The notes under the pieces were generated by a model that worked only from the letters and a program-made list of their open reading frames with translations, did not search any database and was not told the DNA's origin. From Simmondsia chinensis (taxonomy: Eukaryota > Streptophyta > Magnoliopsida > Caryophyllales > Simmondsiaceae): a DNA stretch of 64,000 bases. The number at the start of each line of letters is the position of its first letter. The first letter of the stretch is position 1. The stretch spans positions 34,464,186-34,528,185 of the forward strand of contig JAGTTD010000002.1 in assembly GCA_018398585.1 (NCBI GenBank), read 5' to 3'. Below, one piece after another: positions 37,501-42,553 of this stretch. Both the position numbers and the translations under genes were made by a program.

Positions 37501-38110
37501 TGCAGCCTCAAGGATGCCTGCATTCCACGAGGGAAGATCAAGGCCAGTGGTAGCAGCTTAGTGGGCATATATCTCTGGAAACCCGAATTGCATAAGAATG
37601 GTGGATCTTTGGACGTCCGACGAGGATGTCGTGTCTTTGATGTGGGAAGTTTTTGTAACTCCCTGAGCCCCACATTGTGTGGATGTTTAGAGTTTGATCA
37701 ATTTATAAGCAGCTTCATCACTACAATAAAATAACAAGGCCTTACTTATTTAGGCTTAAGTGGTCTAATTGTTAGACCAGTAGGGGAATTCCTACATTTG
37801 TGAGTTGTGTTGCAGCACAGTTGTGTCAGGTCATTATAACTGCGAATTCCATGATTCTAATTAGCTACTATACGGGGAATCTTGAATACTCATTTGAATA
37901 TTTATGAAAAGGACAGGTGGATTCCAAGAATTTAGGCTGGTGGAGAGGCTAGGGGAAGGAAGCAGACCGACGGCAATAATCGGAGAAGTGGCGGATGATA
38001 TGAGCTTGGACTTGGTGGTCTTAAGTATGGAAGCCATACACTCTAAGCATGTGGATGCCAATCTGCTGGTTGAGTTCATCCCTTGCCCTGTTTTACTCTT
38101 GCCTTTGTGA
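7914..38110 (+). CDS. Plastid-targeted universal-stress-protein-like gene (5 exons, 207 aa)
   Basis: The coding exons are 7914-8088, 26488-26606, 27400-27457, 27593-27670 and 37917-38110. All introns are GT-AG. Exon lengths 175+119+58+78+194 sum to 624, which is exactly 208 codons including the stop, and the split codons (Val, Val, Gly) join correctly. Residues about 1-60 are rich in Ser, Pro and Arg and nearly free of acidic residues, like a chloroplast transit peptide, with a VKA|T type cleavage context near the exon 1/2 join. The mature part starts a Rossmann-like strand ([20 protein letters not shown]), has an alanine-rich helix and ADITVVVIDE, and ends in [15 protein letters not shown]...CPVLLLPL, the layout of the USP / adenine nucleotide alpha-hydrolase-like family. 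The usual Gly-rich ATP-binding segment of the family is not seen. Role in the plastid is unknown; a small ligand-binding or stress role is inferred from the fold. Introns 1 and 4 are TE-filled. Confidence 0.93.
8254..8503. mobile_element. Tourist/Harbinger-like MITE in intron 1
   Basis: The left end GGCCTTGTTTGGTTGTTAC and right end GGCAACCGAATAAG are imperfect inverted repeats of the Tourist type. The interior shares GGTACAAAGTATTTGGTT and GGAAATAG-like motifs with the element at 14085-14514. Confidence 0.55.
9096..9370. repeat. LTR-like repeat, inverted partner at 13517-13585
   Basis: TGATTGTAAGAAATCCACG and the following TATAATATGAAATGTAAA.GGGCG.GAAAAGTTGTT recur in reverse complement at 13517-13585. 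TG at the start and the position beside a Gypsy gag suggest LTR sequence. A complete LTR pair was not established. Confidence 0.4.
9380..10067 (-). pseudogene. Gypsy gag fragment with primer-binding site
   Basis: The minus frame from 9994 starts [20 protein letters not shown] with a Gln-rich coiled-coil-like N-terminus. After a frameshift near 9690 another frame continues [20 protein letters not shown], then ENWFHNLI and [13 protein letters not shown], the retrotransposon gag domain of plant Ty3/Gypsy elements. At about 10043-10060 the minus strand reads TTGGTATCAGAACTCG, an initiator-Met tRNA type primer site, so the sequence beyond 10066 is the 5' LTR side. Pol is missing. Confidence 0.7.
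10068..10203 (-). repeat. Gypsy LTR fragment, interrupted by a SINE
   Basis: It begins TGTTATGATCTTAGATAATA right after the primer site. The sequence GGAATGCGTTATTATAT at its end is duplicated on the far side of the SINE (10444-10460) and then runs on to about 10496, where the RTE LINE tail starts. Confidence 0.55.
10204..10443 (-). mobile_element. SINE with 5S rRNA-derived head, 240 bp, 17-bp TSD
   Basis: On the minus strand the unit starts with about 100 nt matching plant 5S rRNA: GGATCCCATTAGAACTCCGA, then AGTTAAGCGTGCTTAGGCGAG (box A / intermediate region) and GGTGACCGCCCAAGAAGTCC (box C). It continues into a SINE body (TCAGGTTGGGGG, GCAGCCTCTC, GGCTGCATACGTCCGCC, GCGGGAGCCCTTGAGACACTG) and an AT-rich tail. 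The flanks GGAATGCGTTATTATAT (10187-10203) and GGAATGCCTTATTATAT (10444-10460) are a 17-bp TSD with one mismatch. This shows that head and body were inserted together. The preserved 5S internal control region would serve as a Pol III promoter. Confidence 0.88.
10336..10434 (-). rRNA. 5S rRNA-like sequence (SINE head, not a functional 5S gene)
   Basis: It aligns with plant 5S rRNA from about nucleotide 14 to about 110, with substitutions such as GTGCTTAGGCGAGAG and GATAGGTGACCG. It is a part of the SINE, not a member of a tandem 5S array: no second unit or spacer is present. Confidence 0.8.
11345..12555. mobile_element. Harbinger/Tourist-like element inside the LINE, TSD TAA
   Basis: The ends CGGCCTGTTTAGTAACAGA and (reverse) GGACATGTTTAGTAACAGA are near-matching inverted repeats, flanked by TAA at 11342-11344 and 12556-12558. 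Sub-terminal sequence on both sides is rich in GTTTTCC/GGAAAAC. No transposase. LINE sequence resumes on both sides, so it inserted after the LINE. Confidence 0.65.
11810..12374. mobile_element. hAT-like MITE nested inside the Harbinger-like element
   Basis: The ends are TAGGAGTG... and ...GACCCCTA. The 8-bp flanks CGCTAAGG (11802-11809) and CATTAAGG (12375-12382) match at 6 of 8 positions, the size expected for hAT. The interior is dominated by repeated GAGCTCG / CGATAAG / CTCGATAAGC motifs on both strands, which would fold into many hairpins. No ORF. Confidence 0.6.
13586..14084. other. Intron stretch without recognisable feature
   Basis: No domain or repeat border was recognised. It is probably LTR-derived or unique intron sequence. 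Confidence 0.3.
14085..14514. mobile_element. Tourist-like MITE with internal tandem duplication
   Basis: GGCCTCATTTGGTTACC at the left end and GCATACCAAATGAGGCC at the right end are inverted repeats. Inside, a segment of about 100 bp (TGTCAACTTTTC...CAAAGTGTTTGGTTGT...GGAATT) occurs twice. Flanks TTA/GTA are consistent with a decayed 3-bp TSD. Related to 8254-8503. Confidence 0.65.
14515..15460. other. Intron stretch without recognisable feature
   Basis: AT-rich. Short ORFs have no recognisable domain. Confidence 0.3.
15470..15927 (+). other. MULE left terminal region (TIR and probable 5' leader exon)
   Basis: It mirrors 23456-23903. CT-rich and TCTC repeats resemble a transcript leader. 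It ends GACATTGAAG|GTAAAATA, a plausible splice donor, and a plausible acceptor TTTTCATGTTCACAG lies at 17538. If used, the tandem array would be a 1.6-kb 5' intron of the transposase gene. The 64-residue ORF here has no known domain. Confidence 0.45.
15990..17430. repeat. 83-bp tandem array, left arm, about 17-18 units
   Basis: The unit carries TGTATGATCAATCATACACC, a self-complementary core, then GTGTATGATTGGTGTAAATG, TATCATTTTCTGTTGG and GTGTTWCWAGTCATTAATG. Core spacing from about 16003 to 17418 averages 83 bp. The palindromic core recurs in nearly every unit with point changes. It is not CRISPR: units are contiguous and the spacers are themselves repeated. Confidence 0.9.
17529..19650 (+). 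pseudogene. MuDR-type transposase, left copy (frameshifted, truncated)
   Basis: Frame 17529-18146 gives an N-terminal domain ([22 protein letters not shown]1-like in plant MULEs) and an acidic linker. Frame 17989-19047 gives the MuDR DNA-binding domain ([22 protein letters not shown] at about 18485-18580) and the start of the catalytic domain with first Asp in [11 protein letters not shown]. Frame 19160-19417 has SDRH (second Asp) and the [11 protein letters not shown] motif. Compared with the right copy, this copy lacks 2 nt near 18123, has 1 extra A near 18968 and a break near 19395. The third acidic residue is changed to Lys (NISKSMN, 19434-19436). The SWIM finger that normally follows is missing because the palindrome centre intervenes. 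Confidence 0.88.
19654..19694. other. Loop at the palindrome centre
   Basis: About 41 unpaired nucleotides separate CATGTTTAAT and ATTAAACATG, the innermost ends of the two arms. It has no coding content. The short loop lets a single-stranded transcript or DNA strand fold over its full length. Confidence 0.85.
19700..21849 (-). pseudogene. MuDR-type transposase, right copy (inverted, frameshifted)
   Basis: Minus-strand frames 21427-21849, 21236-21568, 21046-21402, 20677-21003 and 20122-20601 repeat the left copy in the same order: PB1-like N-terminus, acidic linker, MuDR DNA-binding domain, and DDE domain with [11 protein letters not shown] (first Asp) and [10 protein letters not shown] (second Asp), then [11 protein letters not shown]. 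The third Glu is kept here (NISESMN). Breaks differ from the left copy: 2 nt lost near 21577, 1 nt gained near 21256, others near 21030 and 20640, plus a 97-bp tandem duplication at 19874-20067. It ends before any SWIM finger. Confidence 0.88.
19874..20067 (-). repeat. 97-bp tandem duplication in the right transposase copy
   Basis: GATAATCACGCACCTTAACC at 19874 and GATAATCATGCACCTTAACC at 19971 start two successive 97-bp copies covering the SESMN catalytic segment. The left arm has one copy. The duplication adds a non-multiple of three, so it also breaks the frame. Confidence 0.85.
21945..23400. repeat. 83-bp tandem array, right arm
   Basis: This is the inverted counterpart of the left-arm array, with the same palindromic TGTATGATTAATCATACACC core in successive units. 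Units differ in detail from the left arm, so both arrays have been diverging since the inverted duplication. Confidence 0.9.
23913..25228. other. Intron stretch, possible LTR relic, otherwise featureless
   Basis: 24240-24420 has a GAGAGA-rich start and a stop-rich leader resembling LTR sequence. 24420-24600 is markedly GC-richer than its neighbours. No domain was recognised in ORFs 24497-24706 and 24800-25108. Confidence 0.3.
25229..25345 (+). mobile_element. tRNA-derived SINE-like fragment
   Basis: The box-A-like TGGCCTAATGGTAAAAG (25235) lies upstream of a degenerate GGTCATGGGTAAGTCCCAA and a tail ATACATTGGTAAGAAAAG. The layout resembles the SINE at 38513-38612. Box B is damaged. Confidence 0.4.
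25385..26050 (-). pseudogene. LINE-type RNase H domain remnant
   Basis: The minus strand near 25444-25485 reads [18 protein letters not shown], the C-terminal motif of RNase H domains in plant L1 LINEs (REANxVADxLAK). Upstream on that strand, in broken frames, are [19 protein letters not shown] and ARHKENG..YIIAPKA pieces of the same domain. It is full of stops. No poly(A) or TSD was found. Confidence 0.5.
26488..26606 (+). CDS. Exon 2: start of the USP-like domain
   Basis: The acceptor is TTTATAG|TTAAGG. The exon completes a Val codon and encodes [10 protein letters not shown], then the first beta strand [11 protein letters not shown] and YLSEGTRQ. The donor is CGACAG|GTAATA. It lies more than 18 kb from exon 1 because of transposon insertions. 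Confidence 0.93.
26627..27075 (+). mobile_element. CATAGTTGCA MITE, copy A (intron 2)
   Basis: The ends are CATAGTTGCA and TGCAACTATG. The interior order GGAGCGGGAACAGGGGAGC, CATAGAAGTTTTTAAG, GAGTGATATAATTAGCTAAC, GTTTGATACGCGTTGGAAAC recurs in copies B and C. No ORF and no clear TSD; a hAT-like origin is possible. Confidence 0.75.
27400..27457 (+). CDS. Exon 3: helix and strand of the USP-like domain
   Basis: The acceptor is CTATTAG|GCTGCT and the donor GTTGTAG|GTTTGT. It encodes [19 protein letters not shown], the first helix plus second strand of the fold. It is 58 nt long and ends in phase 1. Confidence 0.92.
27593..27670 (+). CDS. Exon 4
   Basis: The acceptor is CTTTGCAG|TTATTG and the donor TCTGAAG|GTTTGT. 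It encodes [20 protein letters not shown] and then RWHLSEG. Intron 3 before it is only 135 bp, the one short intron left unexpanded. Confidence 0.92.
28016..28459 (-). mobile_element. CATAGTTGCA MITE, copy B (intron 4, inverted)
   Basis: This is the reverse complement of copy A, with GTTTGATACGCGTTTGAAAT and CATAGAAGTTTTTAAATAGG on the minus strand and the end CATGCAACTATG at 28459. The far end is diverged. A further small piece (TATAGAGAACTCCTC, about 27790) lies nearby. Confidence 0.72.
28607..29150. repeat. GGATGGCAAT-type MITE (copy 3)
   Basis: The left end AGGGATGGCAATAAGATGAG and right end GCCCTATTGCCATCCTTA are inverted repeats. The flanks within are GGGTATGGGTACGGGTAC-like. Same family as 6247-6790 and 6811-7263. 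Confidence 0.6.
29504..34432. mobile_element. CACTA (En/Spm-like) element, 4.9 kb, non-autonomous, TSD AAA
   Basis: The ends CACTACAAAAAAAGTGACTA and the inverted TGGTCACTTTTTTTGTAGTG are flanked by AAA at 29501-29503 and 34433-34435. Sub-terminal CTGTTGGTA / TACCAACAG motifs occur many times in both directions at 29540-29900 and 33990-34410, as expected for the transposase-binding region of CACTA elements. 30000-32900 is AT-rich with no recognisable transposase domain. 33050-33190 is a GC-rich patch of GAGGATGAGTGGCGAGC repeats of unknown origin. Confidence 0.9.
35043..35150 (-). mobile_element. SINE body fragment (RTE-tail type)
   Basis: The minus strand reads GGTTGGGGGCCTCGG, GGGTAAAGCTGCATACATC, CCCAGACCCCTGC, GGGAGCCCTTGTGGC, the same body as in 10204-10443 and the LINE tails. 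No 5S or tRNA head and no poly(TTG) tail. Confidence 0.55.
35729..37041. mobile_element. 1.3-kb DNA element with GGCTCC...GGAGCC ends
   Basis: GGCTCCATTTGTTTCGAAGG at the left and CCGAAACAAACGGAGCC at the right are inverted repeats. GGAAAA.TTTTCC motifs are clustered near both ends. The middle (36220-36790) holds a second palindromic stretch with GATAAATGATAAAACTTTA-like repeats. No transposase; superfamily unassigned (flanking GTA/TTA only). Confidence 0.6.
37257..37838 (+). mobile_element. TRIM retrotransposon in intron 4, next to exon 5
   Basis: The LTR-like copies are 37257-37439 and 37654-37838. Both start TGTAA and share CCACATTG, GACCAATTTATAAG, CTTAAGTGGTCT and CTACTTTTGTGGGT-like blocks. 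TTGGGATCAGAGCC (about 37449) is a diverged primer site and GATGTGGGAAG lies just before the second LTR as a polypurine tract. The flanks ACTGT (37252-37256) and ACTGC (37839-37843) match at 4 of 5 bases. The open frame at 37354-37734 lies inside and has no gag/pol similarity. Confidence 0.72.
37917..38110 (+). CDS. Exon 5: C-terminal half and stop codon
   Basis: The acceptor is AAAAGGACAG|GTGGATTC. It encodes [19 protein letters not shown], then [20 protein letters not shown], and ends in CPVLLLPL followed by TGA. An ATG at 37904 is in frame with this exon but lies in the intron. The LVVLSME...CPVLLLP pattern corresponds to the last two strands of USP-like folds. A TRIM element ends 78 bp upstream of this exon. 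Confidence 0.94.
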
Positions 38111-38512
38111 TCTCGTATGTTAGCCATTCAAGTTATTTACTCAGTTAGTTCATGATGTTTTTGAGGTTGTTTAAATTGGTCCCCCATCTTTTTTTTTTTT
38201 GGTTAAAACTTGTCCTAGTATTTGTAACTTTGTTCAAATTAGTCATTATGTTTTCTTTTGTTCAGTATGGCCATATAATGTATTATTTTATGATAAAATT
38301 GGCTTTCCAAGTAAGAAAGTCGAGAGGCTAATTTTGTTACAAATTTAGGGGCGGATTTATACAAATTTAAAAATATTAAGGACCAATGAATTAAATAACT
38401 CTTATCCATTTGCATTTCTAGTTGCTTGAATTTCTGTACTTTTGTGGAGAGAGTGTTTCCAAGATCGTAACATATGATCTTCATGTTGTATTGGAGTAGT
38501 CCTTCATGGACA
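38111..38512 (+). other. 3' region of the USP-like gene
   Basis: This is non-coding sequence after the stop. No certain polyadenylation signal was fixed. Confidence 0.4.
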
Positions 38513-38612
38513 TAGCCTAATAGTTCAGAACCTTGGGGGCTAGAGGCACCACCCATGTTTGATCCCCACTGAAGGCATTTACCCCTCCTGAACTTACCAA
38601 TGTAAAAAAATG
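38513..38612 (+). mobile_element. tRNA-derived SINE
   Basis: Box A-like TAGCCTAATAGTTCAG starts the unit and box B-like GTTTGATCCCC is at 38557-38567, about 44 bp later. The tail CTTACCAATGTAAAAAAATG follows. This is the classic arrangement of a tRNA-derived SINE head. No TSD confirmed. Confidence 0.6.
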
Positions 38613-39489
38613 TTGTAATGGAGTAACTATAGCGATTGTAATGATGCCCTTTGAAGATTGTTTTAATTCTTATGTTTAGAGTTTAGTATTGCTTGTGTAC
38701 CTAATTGATAAATTTTTAAAATTTTAGGTACCTAAGTGATAAAATTCATAAACACAAGGCAGTCTATTGTATGTATTAAAACATCATGATACTTCAATTA
38801 AAAAAAAAAAAAAAATGTTAGGATACCTTGGTAGAAAAGAATCAAATCTCATGCTACCTAAATGATAATTTTCTACACTATTCTTCTTTGGTACTAAAAT
38901 ACCAAATCGAGAAATATTGACATTTTGTAAATTCAGTTTGATTAATCAAACCGATAAATTCTATTACTTTTTTTAATGATCTTCTCCATGTCAGATAAGT
39001 AAAATATTACATTGGTACCTACAATTTTTTTATTTTTTTATTTTTTTGAAGGTAATGCATTAATATTAAATTTGTAATTCTGATTTTCTTCTGTAAGTTC
39101 TTTCATCCTTCTTGTACCATTAGATCGTATTGTATTGTAAGTTATCAACTAAATTAATATCGTGTTTTTGGCTATTGAAAATCATTATAAGAAATTAGTT
39201 ATTGTTAAATGCTTTTCACAATCACCATGAAAATTCATTAATATTTGTTCACTCCAAAGTTTAGAAGTTCATAAATTTGAAATGCTATAATTTTATGAAG
39301 TCATGGATCAACAGTATAAACCTCACTGAGTAACCGATTTATCCAAAAGTAGCTAATTAATCTTTTTGACAACTTTTACTATTCAAGTTTTAACATTTTG
39401 GGCATGGTTAACCATTCCATTCGGATTAACCAAATCATGAACAGCTGTAATTCCTACCCTTCGAAAAGAATAAGGTTGAACTTTCATAT
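38613..39489. other. AT-rich stretch without recognisable gene
   Basis: 38690-38880 shares GTACCTAANTGATAAA and ATACCTTGG motifs with 36230-36760, so it is a dispersed repeat. Nothing else was recognised. Confidence 0.35.
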
Positions 39490-40120
39490 TATTAGGATAT
39501 ATCTTAAATTCCTTGGATTTATGAAGAGGGCTGTGAGCAAGCCGATCGATTGGGTGAGAAGCCGATCGGTCGGGAAGTACGCAGAGAGCACGCAGATCCA
39601 GCAAGTCTGCTGATCGATCGGGAGCCCAAACATGCGTGTCCTAGTACGCTTAGTATAAAGAGATGTTGTGGGTTTCTGCTTTAGGTATCCAATTAAGAAA
39701 GAGAGCGCCGTCACATTCGTTTGAGAGCATTACGAGAGTTTAGAGGAAGTGATTAAGTAATTCTCCATAGATCTCGTTCAGAGGAAGTGTCGTTGTAATT
39801 CTTCCATTATTTGTGATCAATAAAGATTCTCCATCTCCGCCCGTGGTTTTTCCCTTCTCGGTTGAAGAGGGGTTTTCACTTAAATCATTGTTTTCTCGTT
39901 TATTCTATTTTATCATGTTATTTACTTCTCTTGTGTGTTATAGTATTTCAATCGAATTCAGTTCTTGGGTGTTAAGTTCCGCATTAGAAAGATATTACTT
40001 CCTTTAATAGAATATCAGATTTGTTCAAATTCCTAACAAATTGGTACTATAGTATATCAAATTTGTTCAAGTTTTTCTTTACAATTAGTATTAGAGCTCT
40101 GTTTGTTCGATTTGGTACTA

Positions 40121-41390
40121 TGACGTCTGTAGTTAAATCTAAAGTTGAGAAGTTCAGTGGTCAAGGTAGTTTCAATTTATGGTAGGTTCACGTTAAGGGC
40201 ATCTTGACACATAGTGGCTTAAAGAAAGCCTTGGATGGAAAAGAGAAGAAACCAGAGAGTTTATCAGAAAGACAATGGGAGGAGTTAGACGAAAAGGTTC
40301 TCACCGCTATTCAGATGTGTCTTACTGATGACATTTTGACACAAGTTGTGGAAGTGATGACTGCTAAGGAATTGTGGGAGAAATTGCAGGATATGTTCTA
40401 TTTCAAGTCAGTCTGCAACAAACTTGCAGTTAAGTGTTGGTTGTTCACCTTTCGTATGTCAGAAGGTACGTCACTTAAGAATCATGTTAATGAGTTTAAT
40501 TCTATTAGTCAAGAATTAAAGGAGCTTAATGATGCTCCTAAGGATGAAGATTAGGCTATGTTGTTATTATGTTCACTCTCTACCTCTTATAAAGGCTTCG
40601 TTAAAAGCATAATTTATGGTGATAGAAAAACTATCACAGTTGATGAGGTTAAGAGAAACTTACTAAGTAAAGAAAGAGTAGATAAGGAATTGTCTGATTC
40701 TGTAAATAACTCAGGAAGTGGTCTATTTGTGAGACGAAGAACTGAGAATAGTGGATCTGATTATGATGGAAACTCATCTAGATCTAAGTTTAGACATAAA
40801 GATTTATCCTGTAATTATTATCATAAGAAAGGGCACATTAAGAGAGATTGTTATAAGCTTAAGAAGAAATTAGAAGCTGATATTATTAAGGACCAAAAAA
40901 GACCCGAAGAAGCTAGTGTTGTTGAAGATGAATTTGATGATGGTGTTCTGTTAGTGACTAAATCTCAGTCCAGATCTAAAGACAATTAGATACTGGATTT
41001 GAGTTGTTCTTATCATGTTTGTCTCAATAGAAACTGGTTCACCACATATGAGTCAATTCAGGGTGAAACTGTTCTTATGGATAACGATGCAGTATGCAAA
41101 GTTTTGGGTATAGGAACAATTCAAGTTACGATGTTTGATGGCATTGTTAGAACTTTGAATGATGTTCGTTATGTTCCAGATTTGAAAAAGAATCTCATCT
41201 CTTTAGGTATCCTTAATTCTCATGGGTACAAGTACACAGCTTAAGGTAGAGTTTTGAAGGTCAGTAAGGGTCCTCTAGTTGTTATGAAAGGCAGAAGGGT
41301 TGAAAATCTGTATAAACTTAATGGTTCCATAGTGACAGGATCAGTGACTATTTCTACAACATCTATGTCAGAGTCAAATGAACATGACAT
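40121..41390 (+). pseudogene. Copia gag-protease remnant
   Basis: It starts MTSVVKSKVEKFSGQ, with an in-frame stop after NLW. Frames 40204-40554 (gag, KALDGKEKKPESLSERQWEE), 40558-40989 (LLCSLSTSYKGF, then zinc knuckle CNYYHKKGHIKRDCY at about 40811-40855) and 40999-41244 (protease region, [17 protein letters not shown]) follow each other with single stop codons between them in the same frame. The protease site, usually LDSGCSYH, reads LDLSCSYH, so the Asp-Ser-Gly triad is altered. Confidence 0.85.
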
Positions 41391-41856
41391 TTAAGGGAAG
41401 CAGAAAAGAGTTCACTTCAAGCAATTCCTAACGAGTAGAGATGTCACGTTTGATGAGTTTTCGTTGCTACAGCCACATAAGACGTCATCTGTTGTTTGTG
41501 ATTCAGGTAAGGTGATTAGGCCAGAGGTAGTTCACTTACAGTTAAGTAACACAGTTCAACATCAGAGAGCTTTCACAGATAGCATTCAGCCATCTCCAGT
41601 GCAAAGTTCTAAAAGAATAAAGAGGCTGAAACCGTTCAGCAGTTGGATAAGTATTCAGTTGCTAGTGAAAGACAGCAGAGACAAGCTTATGAAGAAGTTA
41701 TTGCTTGTGCTCTTACAGTTTGTGTCAAGGGCTAATTCAGAGAAGAAGAAGATTAGCTTTACTAATAACCTCACAGATATGTTCACTAAAGTGCTACCTA
41801 GCAGAAAGTTCAAGTATCGCTTAGACTCAGGTAGGTTTTTTGTTTTATTGAGATAA
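41391..41856 (+). pseudogene. Copia interior junction and RNase H end
   Basis: Frame 41464-41856 has unrelated-looking sequence and then NNLTDMFTKVLPSRKFKYRL, the very end of Copia RNase H. Integrase, reverse transcriptase and most of RNase H are missing, so a deletion of several kb lies around 41500-41700. Confidence 0.65.
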
Positions 41857-42553
41857 CCCCGCATGGGGTGTTTTGTGGAGAAGGTGGAGAAGTTCTTTTA
41901 TTTGAAATTTGAGCCAAGGTGGAGATTTGTTAGGATATGTCTCAAATTCCTTGGATTTATGAAGAGGCCGTGAGCAAGCCAATCAATCGGGTGAGAAGCC
42001 GATTGGTCGGGAAGTATGCAGAGAGCACATGGATCCAGTGAGTCCACCGATCGATCGGGAGTTACCAATCGATCGGGAGCCCAAACACGCATGCCCTAGT
42101 GTGCTTAGTATAAATAGATGTTGTGGGTTTCAGTTTTAGGTATCCAATTAAGAAAGAGAGCGCCGTCACATTCGTTTGAGAACATTACGAGAGTTTAGAA
42201 GAAGTGATTCAGTAATTCTCCATAGATCTCGTTCAAAAGAAGTGTCATTGTAGTTCTTCCATTATTTGTGATCAATAAAGAATCTCCATCTCCACCCGTG
42301 ATTTTTTCCTTCTCAATTGAAGAGGGGCTTTCCACGTAAATCATTGTCTTCTTTGTTTATTCTCTTTTATCCCGTTACTTACTTCTCTTGTGTGTTATAG
42401 TATTTGAATCAAATTCAGTTTTTAGGTGTTAAGTTCTACATTAGGAATATATTACTTCTTTTATAAATTGGTATCATAGAATATCAGATTTGTCCCAATT
42501 CCTAACAAATTGGTATCATAGCATATCAAATTTGTTCAAGTTTTTTCCTAACA

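Larger units (their letters stand above)
27671..37916 (+). other. Intron 4, about 10.2 kb, transposon-filled
   Basis: The intron runs from GTTTGT to GGACAG. It contains an inverted copy of a MITE, a GGATGGCAAT-type repeat, a 4.9-kb CACTA element nested in a further MITE copy, a SINE piece, a 1.3-kb DNA element with GGCTCC...GGAGCC ends and a TRIM. Confidence 0.85.
39490..42553 (+). mobile_element. Copia derivative with two LTRs, gag kept, integrase and RT lost
   Basis: The LTRs are 39490-40083 (594 bp) and 41928-42553 (626 bp). Both share GATATRTCTYAAATTCCTTG, CGATCGATCGGGAG, a TATAAA box (39651 / 42109) and a TCATTCGTTTGAGA-like leader. TTAGTATTAGAGCTCTG follows the first LTR as primer site, and GAGCCAAGGTGGAGATT precedes the second as polypurine tract. 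The interior runs from gag straight into the last residues of RNase H. The left LTR starts TA instead of TG. Flanks CATAT/TTTAT are only weakly alike, so the TSD has decayed. Confidence 0.9.

Noticed and set aside
37354..37734. 126-residue ORF as a gene
   Set aside because: Entirely inside a TRIM element, spanning its LTR and interior.
37904..38110. Stand-alone gene starting at ATG 37904
   Set aside because: The frame is exon 5 of the USP-like gene; a splice acceptor at 37916 and exact phase joining to exon 4 explain it better.
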